Shown: positions 44,061-56,053, counted from the first letter of the stretch. The stretch: 64,000 bases of DNA from Atkinsonella hypoxylon (GCA_000729835.1 JFHB01000013.1:62001-126000); one strand, 5' to 3'. Notes: a model not told the origin generated them from the sequence alone. Program-made: numbers and translations.

Positions 44061-47000
44061 ATGACCTTGGATCCGATGCTTCCCATCGCTCCCGCGAGGG
44101 TGAGGGCGCTGATACTACCTCTTGGAAAGATAAAAGCCGAGAGATTTCCTTCCTTTGTGGAAAGACTGCAACAGGAACACGTAGTTTACCTCAAGGACAT
44201 CAGCCCCGATGGCCGACCTAATCGAAGTATGAGTTCCCGAAGAACAGCTTTGGACTTGTCTTGATTGAAACGGATGGATCTGGATACTAATTGAATTGTC
44301 TCTCGCAGACATGTTCTCTCCATTAGCTTATCGTGACGGCGCGATTCTCTACGAGCTCATCACACACGTCCCCCCCTCGTCGCAACTCTCCTTGTCGCCT
44401 TTCGATCTTTACCGGGAACCTTTGGCCCTAATCGCCGTGGCCGATGGCAAAGAGCTACAGGACTCAGGTTTTAGCAAGAGGAACTCAGCGAGCGGGGCAA
44501 CTGCGTCGTCGATGGTCGAGAGAAATATCCGGGCTTTGGAGCAAGAACTCGAGGTATTGCGGGACAACTACCCAAAAGCACTGGTGCATCATGTCGTCCT
44601 ATTTGACTACCTTGCTCCCGAAGACAGCGAATTCACCGTACCGAAGGGAATAATAACTGTGCCACCAATTGCAGAATGCAAACGTACGACGATGAGGACT
44701 GTCATGTGTCAAATATCCTCGGTCCTGTTGGCCGAGATGACGACATTGGCTAAATCCTTCGAGGTTATGACCACTATCGAATCCCCTGGGATGCATGCGG
44801 CGGCAAGGCAAATGAATGGTAATGTATGGGGGAGTAACGGTGCGAGTGATGGCAACCTAGGGCCTTTGTCGAGACATGACTCCCAACAACTGTCCATCTC
44901 ACAGCAGCTCTCTAGATCGAGGTCCGCGTCTAGCGTTGCGGACAAGACTCAATCACGAATGTCGATGCCTCATCTTGTATCCCGATCGGCAAGTAATGCA
45001 GCGACTGCCCGGCCGTCAACACCTCCTCGGAGTGGCTTATCGGCTACATCTATGAGCCCTGAAGCTGGCCACGGTGGAACCGGTACGGAATCCGCAAGTC
45101 CAGAACAGAAACCCCCGAGAGCCGATGTGGAGAGAACTCGTGATATCAGCCGAGATCGAGTTTCGGTTCAGGGCTTCGGGCCTGGTAGTGCTAATGACCG
45201 TCTGCGGCTACGCGGGAAGGGTCGAACCTCCGTGCTAATTGGGTCCATGTACCTGCAGGCAGGACGTTGGAGGGACTCTCTCAAAGAGCTTTCAGAGGGC
45301 GCTGTTGCCGCTCGCTCTTTAAATGACCATATATGGCATGGCAAGGCCCTTGAACTCATTCTTGTCAATCTTCTCCTGCTTGGCTGGTCCAACCTAGAGT
45401 TCCAGATACCTACAGTATGCTTGCCTAACCAAGAGCGGCCTACCAGCGTAGCTGGTGTCATCAAGCCAAATGATGCTGGCGACCCTTCTCAGCCCAAACA
45501 TCTTCGTCATTTACAAGCACTACTCCCCGAGCTCCTCGATAGAATCATGGGACTCTATTCCCGGATATCTGGTGAAAATCTCCCTCCTCTCCCTCTGGCA
45601 GAAACAACCATTCGATTCTGCAAAATCCTCTCCGCAGTGCATCTCAACGGCGGTGAGCTTGATCAGCAAGCATTTGAATTTATGGTTACAGGAAATCTCC
45701 CTTCACGTGGCTTGACCACCTCTCCTCGTCTTTCCATCACCCCGACACGACAACAAATAGTGAATACCCTCTTCAAAGCGTTTCCATCATCTGGCACGGA
45801 GTTGCTCACCATTGCTGATAGAACATCTATATTGAGCGGGATAGCCAATGTACTGGGACCGCTGGGGTATCATCGGAAAAAGGCAATGGTAATCCGAGAA
45901 TTAATCTCGGTACTCATCGCCGGCTTAGTGGAAGCTCGCACTCGTGGCGCTGCTGAAGCTGGTGTGCACCCTGCGGCAGGTTTGATGTCTCTCCTACCTG
46001 GCAGCGAGAAGACGAGCGCTGCCGGCGTAGCACTTGATTTGGGAGAAGGAGATATCGAGCATGGCATTGGGGAGTTCCTCGACTTATTATGCAAGTCATA
46101 CGGCGTGGTTGGGTTCGACGTGTGCAAGAGTCAAGATGGATCTCGCAAGGCGGACGACAACTCTGATGATGCTACCATAGCCCGGGTCCTCGCGCAATCA
46201 TCGACACGACTGTTCGGGTTTATTGACATCAAACTGAATATTCTGAGAGCGTGTATAAACTTTTCGGAAGCTTTGCCTGATTTCAACGGTGTGCTCAAGT
46301 TCTCCAGCGATCTTATGCGGACAGCTGGATCCGGAATTGCTCCCGGGCCAAAACGCGAGGATGCCGCGCCGTACATACACAAAGAAGAGCAGGCACGACT
46401 CGTGACAAACATTATTCGTACGACCAGTCTTGCTAATCGAATTGGCCTGGCGAATCTGACTGCTGAATATTGGGATGAGTTTCTTGTCCGTGACATCGCA
46501 TTAGAGCCGCTTCCGAACTCTCGAATTCCAATCCCACACGCTAAGAGCGTGCTTCCCGGGGCGGTGACCTCACGAGCTTCGCAGGACGTTGACCCTTTCA
46601 TATATAATCCTTTCCTCAAAGAGCCGGCTGAGGTGGCGGCTGAGAACCTAGTAGCTGATGAGCCGGCGACCTTCAAAATCACTCTTCAGAACACGTACGA
46701 TGTTGAAGTTGAGATCGAGAGCATGCGTCTTGATACTGAAGGTGTGGAGTTCGAATCGATCCCCGAGAGAGCTATTCTCGGACCCTATCGCACGCAGCTA
46801 GTTCGCTTCAAAGGCTATCCGAAAGCATCTGGCTCCATTAAAATCACTGGCGCCATTGTCAAGATTCGCGGCTGTCGCGAACGTCGATTTCCCATATTTA
46901 CCAAGCGCTGGATACCATTGCGGGTGGAGAAGATCAAGTCCAAGGGGATTCCTATTGCGGAAGACGTGGGCACACATATACCTTCATCTGTCAAGCTACG

Positions 47001-48456
47001 CACAAAATCGCTCGATCTTAATGTCGTTCCACCTCAGCCCACGGTAGCGATCAAGTCAACTAGCCTGGCGCAGTCGTCTGTCATGTTGCTCGAAGGCGAG
47101 CGACAAGTATTCACTGTAACCATGCAGAACACGTCGTCTACGCCCGTGGACTTTATGCTCTTTTCATTCAGGGATTCTACGCAAGCTCCGTTGCAAGCAG
47201 CGCTAGATAAACGTGATGCTACGCCTGCGGAGCTCTATGAGTATGAGTGGATTCTGATGAAGAAGCAAGCGCTCCGATTGCCGAAAAATGACCAAAATCG
47301 ACACATCCCGCCTGGTGGAGAGGCAACCTTTGAGTTTCAGATACTGGGCAAACCGGGACTGACGCACGCCACGATCCAGGCTGACTATACGTATTTGGGC
47401 GTACCGAGAGATGATGTGACTGACCAGTTCTACACTCGTCAGGTACTGCTCGACTTGATCATCACGGTAAATGCCAGTGTGGAAGTCTCCCGCATTGACG
47501 CCATACCTCTGCAAGGTCCAATTCCTGAATCAATGAGAGAGCGTCTTGGTGCCAATGCCTCGGTTGCATCGTCACAAGACTACTTCTTACTCGCTCTTGA
47601 TTTACGGAATGCTTGGCCCAGCCAAATGTCCATTCATCTTGAGGGCGAAGATGGGATGGCCGTAGAAGACAGCATTCTTCCCGGAAAGACAAGCAGAGTA
47701 ATCCTACCTGTTCAAAGAATACACGTCGACGATGCGCACGCGGCAATACCAAGCCTCAACCCATCTCACAAAAGGCAGTTCGTCGTCAGCACCAGCAAGA
47801 TATCCCCAGACATGGAGCGTGCTAATCGCGAAGCATTCTGGTACCGTGAGAAGCTTCTTGAAAACCTCAAAGCCACATGGCATACCTCATCGATACCCAA
47901 ACGCGACGGTGCCGTCGAACTACGCAACATTCGTCTCACGTCCCGTATGATCGAAGCCATGAAGGTAGAAGAAGTAGACATCACCGTCTCAGTAGTAATC
48001 AACGATGCACCCGGAAACGTTGCATACGTCGATGAATTCATGCAGGTCAAAGTAGATGTCGCCAACAAAACAGCCAAACCCATCTCATCCATCATACGAC
48101 TCATGCCAGCTCTGTGTCATCGACCTCTCAACGTCGCTCTTGACTATACCAGGAAATTCGCATGGAATGGCGCACTGCAGCAGCTATTGCCGGAGCTCAA
48201 GGGCCATGGAAGCACCGAGTTTGTCATTGGGGCGACGGCGCTGTGCAGGGGCGAGTTCGAGATAGCTGCTTCGGTGGAGGAGGTTCAGGTTGAGGATGGG
48301 CCCGTGGAGGGCAGGGATGGCGATGGTCGCGGGCGATCTGATACCGGCAAGTTGATGGATGCGGTGTTGGGGGTGAAGGATAGGAGGATGTGGCATTGTA
48401 GACGGCCCTGTGTGGTGATGGTTGAAGATCGGGATCGGGATAGAGCTCGGGACTAA
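44061..48456 (+). CDS. trs120: TRAPP II complex subunit Trs120
   Basis: Two exons, 44061-44226 and 44309-48456, give 1,437 residues, the usual fungal length. The 82-nt intron has a TACTAAT branch-like motif and splits PNR/NMFSPLA. The N terminus shows IAPARVRALILPLGKIK, FPSFVERLQQEHVVYLKDISPDGRPNR and NMFSPLAYRDGAILYELI, all conserved in Trs120. A Ser-rich disordered insertion lies near residues 200-310. The central part contains the helical repeat segment (GSMYLQAGRWRDSLKELSEGA). The C-terminal half is beta-rich with Ig-like stretches (ADEPATFKITLQNTYDVEVEIESMRL shortened here to its conserved theme). Trs120 is a TRAPP II-specific subunit needed for Rab activation at the late Golgi. A shorter start at 44076 is possible. 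Confidence 0.93.
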
Positions 48457-49365
48457 TGGTTGGGGGTGGCTGGTAGATTGGGTATATTCGATTCATGCTT
48501 GATTGTTGTAGTGTGCGGATGGCGTGTTTATTAAACTGAGGATGGCCATAGGATGTGGGTGTGAGGCGGCGCGTTTCGACCTGTCCAGGACACGCCTCCA
48601 AAATGCGATATACTGGCGGCGTGAAATTGGCTTTTTAAGTTACGCATTTAGCATTTCTTGGGTAGAACATACACCTCATTCTCGTCGTGACATCTTGCGG
48701 GACTGGAGTCGGTGTCCTTGGATGGCAAGCTTGGCTTCCGATTGGGTCTTGTACCATGTCAGCGAGTAGCCTGGGATTGCAGTCATCGCATCTCGGCTTG
48801 TCTAGAGTACAAGGAAAGAAAAAGGAAAAAGGAAAGATGGAGTCTTGACTCTTGACGTGGTGTTGAGAGCAACAGCATTGATTCATCGATGCCGACATCA
48901 ACGTCGTTAACTTTCGCATACCAGGCATAGTCTCTGATAGTCTCTGAGGTCTTGGCTTCTTAGCTTGGTTTCTCGGCTTATTCTAGTTAGCAGCAACAAT
49001 AACAATTGCTGTCTCATGTTCCTTCCGTACATGGACCCGGATGGCATGGACACGATGACGTAAAGTGGGACCTGTCAAAATTGGCTGGCTCGTTCCCGAT
49101 TCCCGACAGGCGGAATGTGCACTTTTGTTTTTGTTCCGTCGGGCACTTTCAACTTTTCTTTCGGCTTTCGGAAGGAGGTTTGTTTTCGCCGACAGGATTG
49201 TCCCCCTCGTAACCTGCCTGGTTTCTGCGTCGGCACGCTATGCCTATTGGCGGCTACGGGACAGAAGGCGGGCTTCAATCAGAAAAGAGGGCTGGCAAAG
49301 GGCTGGAAGAGGACTGGTTACCCAGCGTTTGCGGGCAGAACGGCTGGGAAAGGGGGATTGGCGCG
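48457..49365. other. Intergenic region upstream of the aminodeoxychorismate synthase
   Basis: About 900 bp without a gene. Several ATGs in other frames (49016-49060) lie before the synthase ORF and could be upstream ORFs if transcription starts that early. No repeat was seen. Confidence 0.4.
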
Positions 49366-52068
49366 ATGGGCAATGTCTCAAGCACGACTGCGAACTGGGA
49401 GCACGCTCCGGCTCAGGACGGCACAGGGCCTGGACCTGGACTTGAGCCAGATACCGTCGAGCACCGCATCTTGTTCCTCGATGCGTACGACTCGTTTACC
49501 AACAATGTCGTGTCGCTGCTGAAGGATGCGCTGGGGAGTCGCATCAAGGTCCATGTCCTGCACATAGATCTCCGGACGCTGGATTCGGACCGCACGCCCG
49601 ACTGGACCAAGGACGAGTTCCTCCATCGGCTTGCAGACTTTGACGCCGTGGTTTGCGGGCCGGGGCCGGGCTCGCCTTTGAATGATGCCGATGTCGGGGC
49701 CTTCAAGCTCCTTTGGGACCTGCCTCGAGAGCAGGCTGTCCCTGTGCTTGGCATCTGTCTTGGCTTCCAGAGTCTGGTTGAGCATTTCGGAGGCAAGATC
49801 CGACGACTGCGGAGAGGCTTGCACGGCATGGTGAGGGAGATTGATCATGTGCAGGATCCGCCGGCGGACATCTTCCATGGGGTGCCGCGGTTCAAGGCCA
49901 CGCTGTATCATAGCTTGTGCGCGGATATTGGGCAGGACGATATTTTGGATGATGAGGAATGGCGGAAGAAGCGGTGGACGCCACCAGTCCAGGCTCCTGA
50001 GTTGCTCCCTCTGGCCTGGATCTTGGAGGGTGGTGAGCACGATGGCGAGCATGATGGTGCGCGGCAGGATGGGGAACGCGTCCTGATGGCTGTCCGGCAT
50101 GCTACCCGGCCTTTCTGGGGTGTTCAGTACCATCCAGAGTCTGTATGTACTGAGGACGCTGCGCGGAGTGTCATTCAAAATTGGTTCCGCCAGGCCTTGA
50201 AGTGGAATGAGGCGATGAGACGGGACGGTAGAAGGGCGCCAAGTGTGAATCACGTCGACAGCCTGGATCCCCACAACCACAGCTTGCCGGGCGCGGATTC
50301 AGCTCGCAAGCTGTCGTCGTGCTTATGGTGGGAGGACCTGCAGTCTGGGTTGGCACGGCGTGGCATCAACCCGGGGTATTCCTGTCGAAAGATCCAGTTG
50401 CCTGGGGGCGTGGATACGGCTGATATCGCGGAAGTCCTCGGCCTGGGAGTTAATGATACCATCATTCTTGACTCCTCTAGCACTGTGAACGGGGATCCGT
50501 TGGCGAGGAATTCCATCATTGCACTTGATGTACAAAAGGCGCTACGTCTGGAATATCATGTCGGCGACAACCATCTGGTGCTGAGGCAGCCTGCAACCTC
50601 CGGACAACGAGAAGGGTGTCAAAGGATTCGTCTGGGGGAGAAGGATATTGATCCGTGGAGTCCGTGGCACGTCATGTCAGAATATTGGAGATGGAGAAAG
50701 GTACCCGAGGACGGTTTCACACCGACCTTCAAAGGCGGCTTCATGGGCTTCGTCACTTACGAGATGGGCCTCAGCACATTGAGCCCTGGTTCTGTCTCAA
50801 GCACAAGAGGGCACCACCGACCGGACTTGTGCATGGCTTGGGTGTCCAAAAGCATCGTGCTCGACCATCAGGCGGGCTTTGCGTACGTTCAGAGTCTGAC
50901 AACCGAGGAGCTCGATGACTTGTGGATAGACGACATTGTCAGTACCATTCAGAGCTCTCACGCCTGGCAACGCCCCGGCTGTGGCCCAAGGACCGAAACA
51001 AAACCTCTCCGCTCAAACGAGGCTCTCTTGGAACATGTGCGCCAGCGCAAAGGCCCTGTCCAAGTCTCGGTCCCCAGCTCAACGGCCTACGAAATGGACG
51101 TGAGCAAATGCCAGGATTACATTAGGCAAGGAGAATCATATGAACTGTGTCTCACTGCGCAGACGACCATGACGCGGCTACGCGGCAATGACAAACCTCA
51201 TCATACAAGGATGCCCCCGGTTATCTCGCCTACTTCCACACAAGAGCCGCAGAGGGAAGCCAACGCCGATGTCAATCTCGGAGACACGGTCTCCCATAGA
51301 ACTCCCTGGCAAATCTATCGGTCTCTGAGGGCGAGACAACCAGCCCCCTTTGGCTCCTTCACCTGCCTGGGCGGCGCAACCCTCATTAGCTGCTCTCCAG
51401 AGCGCTTTCTCAAGCACGATCCCAAGGGCCTCTGCTCCATGCGCCCCATGAAAGGAACAGTTCGCAAGTCCGCCGCCTGCTCCACCCTCGCACAAGCCGA
51501 GCAAATCCTGCACGTCCCTAAAGAAGAAGCAGAGAACCTCATGATTGTCGACCTCGTCCGCCACGATCTCTACGGCGTATGTGGAGCCCAAAACGTCACC
51601 GTCCCCGACCTGCTCCGCGTGGAAGAATACGCCTCCGTCTTCCAAATGGTCACCGCTGTCCACGGCCAGCTCCCGCTCCTCAAACTCGCCGTTGGAACGG
51701 ACCCGTCTCGCGGGGGATTCCCCTTCACGGGCGTGGACGTCCTTGCGTCGTGCTTGCCGCCGGGAAGCATGACTGGGGCGCCCAAGAAGCGCAGCTGCGA
51801 GATCCTGCAGGCCATTGAGCCAGGGGAGAGGAGCGTGTACTCCGGTGTGATTGGGTACTTGGACGTTCAGGGCCATGGGGAGTGGAGCGTCACGATCCGA
51901 ACCATGTTCCGATGGGATGATGAGCGCTGCGCGGAGGATGACGAGCAGGAGGTGTGGCGGATTGGAGCTGGTGGCGCGGTCACGACGCTGAGTACGCCCG
52001 AGGGGGAATCTGAGGAGATGTTTACCAAGTTGTGCGGGCCACTGGGGGCTTTTTGCGATTTCGCGTGA
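49366..52068 (+). CDS. ABZ1: Bifunctional aminodeoxychorismate synthase (PabA-PabB fusion)
   Basis: An intronless frame of 900 residues from the ATG at 49366; the frame stays open to another ATG at 49240 (42 more residues). The later start is preferred because fungal homologues begin shortly before ILFLDAYDSF. The N-terminal glutamine amidotransferase has PGPGSP, LGICLGFQ with nucleophile Cys131, and YHPES with His256/Glu258. The C-terminal chorismate-binding part has FKGGFMGFVTYEMG, GESYELCLTAQT, and FGSFTCLGG with SPERFL. RPMKGT has Lys696, the position that marks PabB rather than TrpE. It also has IVDLVRHDL and PPGSMTGAPKK. Together they convert chorismate and glutamine to 4-amino-4-deoxychorismate for p-aminobenzoate and folate synthesis. 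The gene converges on VPS55. Confidence 0.93.
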   Translation: MGNVSSTTANWEHAPAQDGTGPGPGLEPDTVEHRILFLDAYDSFTNNVVSLLKDALGSRIKVHVLHIDLRTLDSDRTPDWTKDEFLHRLADFDAVVCGPGPGSPLNDADVGAFKLLWDLPREQAVPVLGICLGFQSLVEHFGGKIRRLRRGLHGMVREIDHVQDPPADIFHGVPRFKATLYHSLCADIGQDDILDDEEWRKKRWTPPVQAPELLPLAWILEGGEHDGEHDGARQDGERVLMAVRHATRPFWGVQYHPESVCTEDAARSVIQNWFRQALKWNEAMRRDGRRAPSVNHVDSLDPHNHSLPGADSARKLSSCLWWEDLQSGLARRGINPGYSCRKIQLPGGVDTADIAEVLGLGVNDTIILDSSSTVNGDPLARNSIIALDVQKALRLEYHVGDNHLVLRQPATSGQREGCQRIRLGEKDIDPWSPWHVMSEYWRWRKVPEDGFTPTFKGGFMGFVTYEMGLSTLSPGSVSSTRGHHRPDLCMAWVSKSIVLDHQAGFAYVQSLTTEELDDLWIDDIVSTIQSSHAWQRPGCGPRTETKPLRSNEALLEHVRQRKGPVQVSVPSSTAYEMDVSKCQDYIRQGESYELCLTAQTTMTRLRGNDKPHHTRMPPVISPTSTQEPQREANADVNLGDTVSHRTPWQIYRSLRARQPAPFGSFTCLGGATLISCSPERFLKHDPKGLCSMRPMKGTVRKSAACSTLAQAEQILHVPKEEAENLMIVDLVRHDLYGVCGAQNVTVPDLLRVEEYASVFQMVTAVHGQLPLLKLAVGTDPSRGGFPFTGVDVLASCLPPGSMTGAPKKRSCEILQAIEPGERSVYSGVIGYLDVQGHGEWSVTIRTMFRWDDERCAEDDEQEVWRIGAGGAVTTLSTPEGESEEMFTKLCGPLGAFCDFA

Positions 52069-52505
52069 TGTGAGACGGTAGATTTATAGAGTTGGATTTG
52101 AAATTGGCGTTTGGGCCTTTTTTGGTTTCGACATGTATGATATGAGGGGTAGAATTTCTATGATGTGTGTAGACGGCACTCCCCAAGGGTAATCTGGTAC
52201 AGGAGGATTAATTAGAGCGTTTGTAGCATAGATAGCTTGATTTACTGGTTGCGTAGCGAACGGGTTTCCGACTTAAAGGGCAAAGTTTGGCCGTCTTGGC
52301 TGAATCACGAAAATCAGGCAACACCGCATGTAGTGGCTGGTCTGGTATAAGTTGTGTAAATCACGAGATGCAGTGAGCGCTAGTGTCATCCCTGAGGAAA
52401 AAATAATAATAATAATACACATTAAGCCTCTTCCCCGAACAACCCGTAGTTCGCCCTTCGCTCCAGCTTCAAGATCAACCCCACCTGACGTTCCTCCCGA
52501 GCGCC
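52069..52505. other. Convergent 3' region between the synthase and vps55
   Basis: About 440 bp between facing stop codons. It contains an AATAATAATAAT run near 52403 and is otherwise featureless. Confidence 0.45.
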
Positions 52506-52965
52506 TCAAAACTCCTGTTCCTCCTGGAAGAACATGCCGAAGCTGATGATGGTTCCGTAGATCAACAGTCCGCCTACTATCGACATGATCATTGCTTCGA
52601 CGCGGATAAGGTCCGAATGGGCGAGAATAACGGGGAGAGCTAAGCAGCGATTTTATTTATTAGTTGGGCTAGCGAGAATATTTTTTTTTCCACACGAGCT
52701 TTGACGTACCCATGCCCATGACCACCAGAAAGCCCGTGAAGAAGCGGCCGAGGTCGAGGACCGCGGCGCCGGAGCTCTCGACAAAGTCATCTGGGTTTGC
52801 GCACCGGGTGCAGATCCAGTTTGGGATGGGCGCGATGACATAGGTTGCTACGACGAGGAGCGGGAGGTATGAGGAGAAGAGGGCGCAGGAGAGGATGACG
52901 AGGAGGAAGCCGACGGCGAGGACGAAGGATAGCGCGATGATGGTCTTGAGGCCGGCGGTGGGCAT
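52506..52965 (-). CDS. vps55: Vacuolar/endosomal sorting protein Vps55
   Basis: Two exons, 52965-52710 and 52639-52506, separated by a 70-nt intron (GTACGT donor, CTTAG acceptor), give 129 residues. The sequence AGLKTIIALSFVLAVGFLLV, LPLLVVATYVIAPIPNWIC, CANPDDFVESSGAAVLDLGRF and GFLVVMGMG/ALPVILAHS is nearly invariant in the family. The C terminus has a fourth membrane segment (MIMSIVGGLLIYGTIISFG) and ends FFQEEQEF. Four transmembrane helices are expected. Vps55 with Vps68 acts in sorting between late endosome and vacuole. The gene is divergent from MAK16, with about 525 bp between the starts. Confidence 0.94.
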
Positions 52966-53490
52966 AGTGATGGCTTGCCCCGCGATGGGGAGGGAAAATT
53001 CAACTTTATTCGTGAGAGCAGGAGAATTGGATGTCTTGTACTCGGAGCTGGGTTGTCGTCGATGGACGGACTGGATGCCGGCCAGCTGCCGTCAATTTGT
53101 CTGTCGCAACGCAGGCAGCTGTCCCGTTCTGCGGAGACGCATTATTCCGCCGCCGAGCATCCTGCGCCAAGCGGGAAGGCGGTGTGGCGCGGCCACAGGC
53201 ACGGCACAGTGGTTGTGGTCCAAGCGCCTTCCGCCTATCATGGCTGGGCCAAAAAAGAAAAAAAAATCTAGAAGCGAACTTACTTGCTGGCTGAACAAAA
53301 ATAATCGCCAACTTCGCTGGATTTTTCTCTTTCTTTTTTTTCCCATTGCACCTCTGGCAACAGAGGATCTTGTTTGTCCTGTTTTACCTTTACGTTGTCC
53401 TTTCCATAGTCACTTGAGAGGGATCGTTAATGTAAGCTGTGATCAAGAGCATCTTTTTTTTTTTTTCCCGGGAGTCAAACAGCAGCAAAT
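52966..53490. promoter_or_regulatory. Divergent promoter region of vps55 and mak16
   Basis: About 525 bp between divergent start codons. It contains T-rich tracts (53328-53341, 53453-53467) close to the mak16 start. Several frames overlap on both strands but none has protein-like features. Shared control is inferred from layout only. Confidence 0.45.
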
Positions 53491-54510
53491 ATGGCATCCG
53501 ACGAGATTATCTGGCAGATTATCAACCAACAATTTTGCTCCTTCAAATTAAAGTACGTATTTAACACTCTTTGCAGATTCATTATTCGAAATAGAAAGAA
53601 ACCATTAAAAAAAAAATAAAGAAAGCTGATCAATTGACTCCAACGCAGGACGGAGAAGAATCAAAATTTCTGCCGCAATGAATACAACGTCACAGGTCTC
53701 TGCAACCGACAATCATGTCCTCTCGCCAACTCACGCTACGCGACGGTACGGCAGCACCCGACCAAGCAAACGCTCTACCTGTACATGAAGACAGTCGAGC
53801 GAGCCCACTTGCCCTCCAAGATGTGGGAAAAGATCAAGCTGTCCGACAACTACACGAAAGCGCTGGAGCAGATCGACGAGCGGCTCATCTACTGGCCCAA
53901 GTTCCTGGTCCACAAGTGCAAGCAGCGTCTCACGCGGCTAACGCAAGTGCAAATCCGCATGCGCAGAATTGCCGCCGAGGAGGAGCGCCTCGGCGAGAAG
54001 CTGGTGCCCAAGCTGGCGCCCAAGGTCAAGCACCGCGAGCAGGCGAGAGAGCGCAAGGCCGAAGCGGCTGCTAAGCTGGAGAGGACGATTGAGCGAGAGT
54101 TGGCTGAGCGCTTGAGGCAGGGCGCATATGGCGACCAGCCGCTGAACGTCAGCGAGGATATCTGGAAGAAGGTTCTCAATGCTATGGAGAGAGAGGGCAA
54201 GGGCGAGCGAGATGTAGACCTGGACGAGGGTGTCTTGTCTGAGGATGAGCTTGAAGAGCTGGATAGCGAGGCTGAGGACGGCGAGAAGGAGGTGCAGTAT
54301 GTTTCTGACGTTGAGGAGAGTGAGGATGAACTTGAGGACTTGGAGGATTGGTTGGAGAGCGAGAACGAGGCGGAAGAGGATGCGGACAGCGAGGAGGAAG
54401 AGGTTGGCAATAAGCGCAAGCGTGGCAAGGCCGTGAAGATGACCAGCAAGAAGCTCAAGGGCGAGGCGCCCAAGGAGAAGCTGACACTGACCACCGACTT
54501 GTCGTGGTAA
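53491..54510 (+). CDS. mak16: Ribosome biogenesis protein Mak16
   Basis: Two exons, 53491-53552 and 53649-54510 (96-nt intron, GTACGT donor), give 307 residues. The N terminus MASDEIIWQIINQQFCSFK, then NFCRNEYNVTGLCNRQSCPL, carries the conserved Cys pairs that bind zinc in known members. It is followed by YLYMKTVERAHLPSKMWEKI and LVHKCKQRLTRL. A helical, Arg/Lys-rich section leads to a long Glu/Asp-rich stretch and a basic C terminus (NKRKRGKAVKMTSKKLKG), suited to nucleolar localisation. Mak16 is an essential factor for early 60S subunit assembly in the nucleolus. The first exon is short but required, since it encodes the start of the conserved domain. Confidence 0.94.
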
Positions 54511-55067
54511 TGTGTTGAAGATGGGGTTGAAATCATTTTTTTTTTTTTTTAAGGGTTGTTTTGGGGATTCTCGTTTGAGAGACTGCATGCACCATACCGT
54601 CGTCATGGTTGGCCCATATGTCAACTGTGCGATGAAGTCGTGCTGCACCAAAATGCATATTCAAGGCGTTGCGGCGTCAATATAACGACTTGCTCCTCAT
54701 CTGCACTGCACTGCACTGCACTGTCGTTCTATGACAAAAAAAAAAATTAAAGTATTAACTATCCCTTGTACAACTCAGTGCAGTCTACAGAACAAACAGT
54801 CGTTTCAAAAATGCCGCCCCGTGCACGCACGCTTTACCGTCCCAACGAGGACCCTGACCCACACACAGCTCACATGCAACACCACGTCGTTCAGAACCTC
54901 CGGCTCCCACCCAAACCCTCCATCCTACACAACCGCCCGCAAAACAGGGGAAAAAGAAGAAAAAACCCCCCCCCCCCAAAAAAGCAACCTGTTCATCCAT
55001 GTACTTGTGAAATCATCCCTTCCCTCTCATCCAATCACCGCCCAAAAACAAAGCACTCGTCCCGACA
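54511..55067. other. Intergenic region upstream of mso1
   Basis: About 560 bp. A poly(T) run sits at about 54535-54551, CTGCA repeats near 54700, and poly(A)/poly(C) runs near 54957-54985. A 171-codon plus frame (54731-55246) crosses the mso1 start in another frame and has no support. Confidence 0.45.
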
Positions 55068-55712
55068 ATGACATCGTGGTACTCCAACATCCTCACCAAG
55101 ACGACGTCGCAAATCTCGTCCCTCCGCTCCACGCTCCTTTCGTCCGACAACGACGGCGACACAGAAGACGACACCCACGTGTGCCGCGTCCTGCGCAACT
55201 ACTACACGGACAAGGGCCGCCCCCTGCCCAGCTGGCTGCCTCCTGATCCCAAGGCCGCGGCGGTGGCCCAGCCGCTGTACGCACCGTCGCAGGTCGGCAC
55301 GCGGTACGGCGGACTGAGCGGGCAGGCGCCGACGGGCGGGCTGAGCAGTCTCTGGGAGAGTGCGCCGGCGAGGGCGACTCTGCGGGAGGAGGCGCCGGCT
55401 CAGGCGCGGCCGCTGCCGAGCCAGCGGAAGGGGAGTCATCAGGGCTCGGGGGGCTCGTCGGCGCAGGATCGGCTGAAGCAGAGGCTTTGGGGGGTGGCGA
55501 GGCAGCCTAGTCCTTCGCTTCCTGGCGGGCCGTTTCAACCTCCTCTTGGGGCGAATTCGTATGACGATCGGGGGCCGGCTGGGGGCGGGCATGGGAATGG
55601 CAATGGGAATGGGAGTGGGAGTGGGAGTGGGAGTGGATTGCCTGGTCCCGGGGGAAACGGTGGTGGACAGAGGAGGTACGGCTTGCCTAGTGGTCCGAGG
55701 GCGTACAGATGA
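55068..55712 (+). CDS. mso1: Mso1-like Sec1-binding protein
   Basis: An intronless frame of 214 residues. The N-terminal 60 residues hold the conserved Mso1 segment: WYSNILTKTTSQISSLRSTL, then DGDTEDDTHVCRVLRNYYTD and KGRPLPSWLPPDP. In yeast this region binds Sec1 and links it to the exocytic SNARE complex at the plasma membrane. After the ARYGGL-like block (GTRYGGLSGQAPTGGLSSLW) the rest is Pro/Gly/Ser-rich and disordered, with a GNGNGNGSGSGSGSG run from a simple DNA repeat, ending in RRYGLPSGPRAYR. The start at 55068 is the only sensible one. The gene converges on GYP7 with about 340 bp between the stop codons. Confidence 0.88.
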   Translation: MTSWYSNILTKTTSQISSLRSTLLSSDNDGDTEDDTHVCRVLRNYYTDKGRPLPSWLPPDPKAAAVAQPLYAPSQVGTRYGGLSGQAPTGGLSSLWESAPARATLREEAPAQARPLPSQRKGSHQGSGGSSAQDRLKQRLWGVARQPSPSLPGGPFQPPLGANSYDDRGPAGGGHGNGNGNGSGSGSGSGLPGPGGNGGGQRRYGLPSGPRAYR

Positions 55713-56053
55713 TGATGTTTCTTGACGGAGTGTTTTGACGAGGTGTTTTGACGGGGTGTTCTTAACTTTGATGCTGGCCATGAAAAGTACACACACTATA
55801 ATGCGTAATCTTTACTTTTCGTCCGTCAAGACTCCGTCGTGATTGCTGGAACGTACGTACTACTCAAAGTGTGGGTCGAGTTGGACATTTTCCTTGTACG
55901 GCAACAAAGATGGGAGGAACAATTTCGTGAGAGAAGAGTACCTGCTTCCGAGACGATTCAACGGTAATGCAAACAGAGTAAATACACATCAGAACCCAAG
56001 CACGTTGACCAACACCCGAATCATAAACGGCCCCCCAACTATACCCATGCACA
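55713..56053. other. Convergent 3' region between mso1 and gyp7
   Basis: About 340 bp between facing stop codons, with a TTTTGACG(A/G)GG(T/A)GTT unit repeated near 55725-55760. No gene is visible. Confidence 0.45.

Noticed and set aside
49378..50280. 300-codon minus-strand frame within the PabA part
   Set aside because: Antisense to a region with intact amidotransferase motifs; no features of its own.
53889..54651. Two long minus-strand frames over mak16
   Set aside because: Ser- and Leu-rich mirror translations of the acidic/basic Mak16 tail; the plus strand is unambiguous.
54731..55246. 171-codon plus frame crossing the mso1 start
   Set aside because: Pro/His-rich random composition; mso1 in another frame is clearly conserved.
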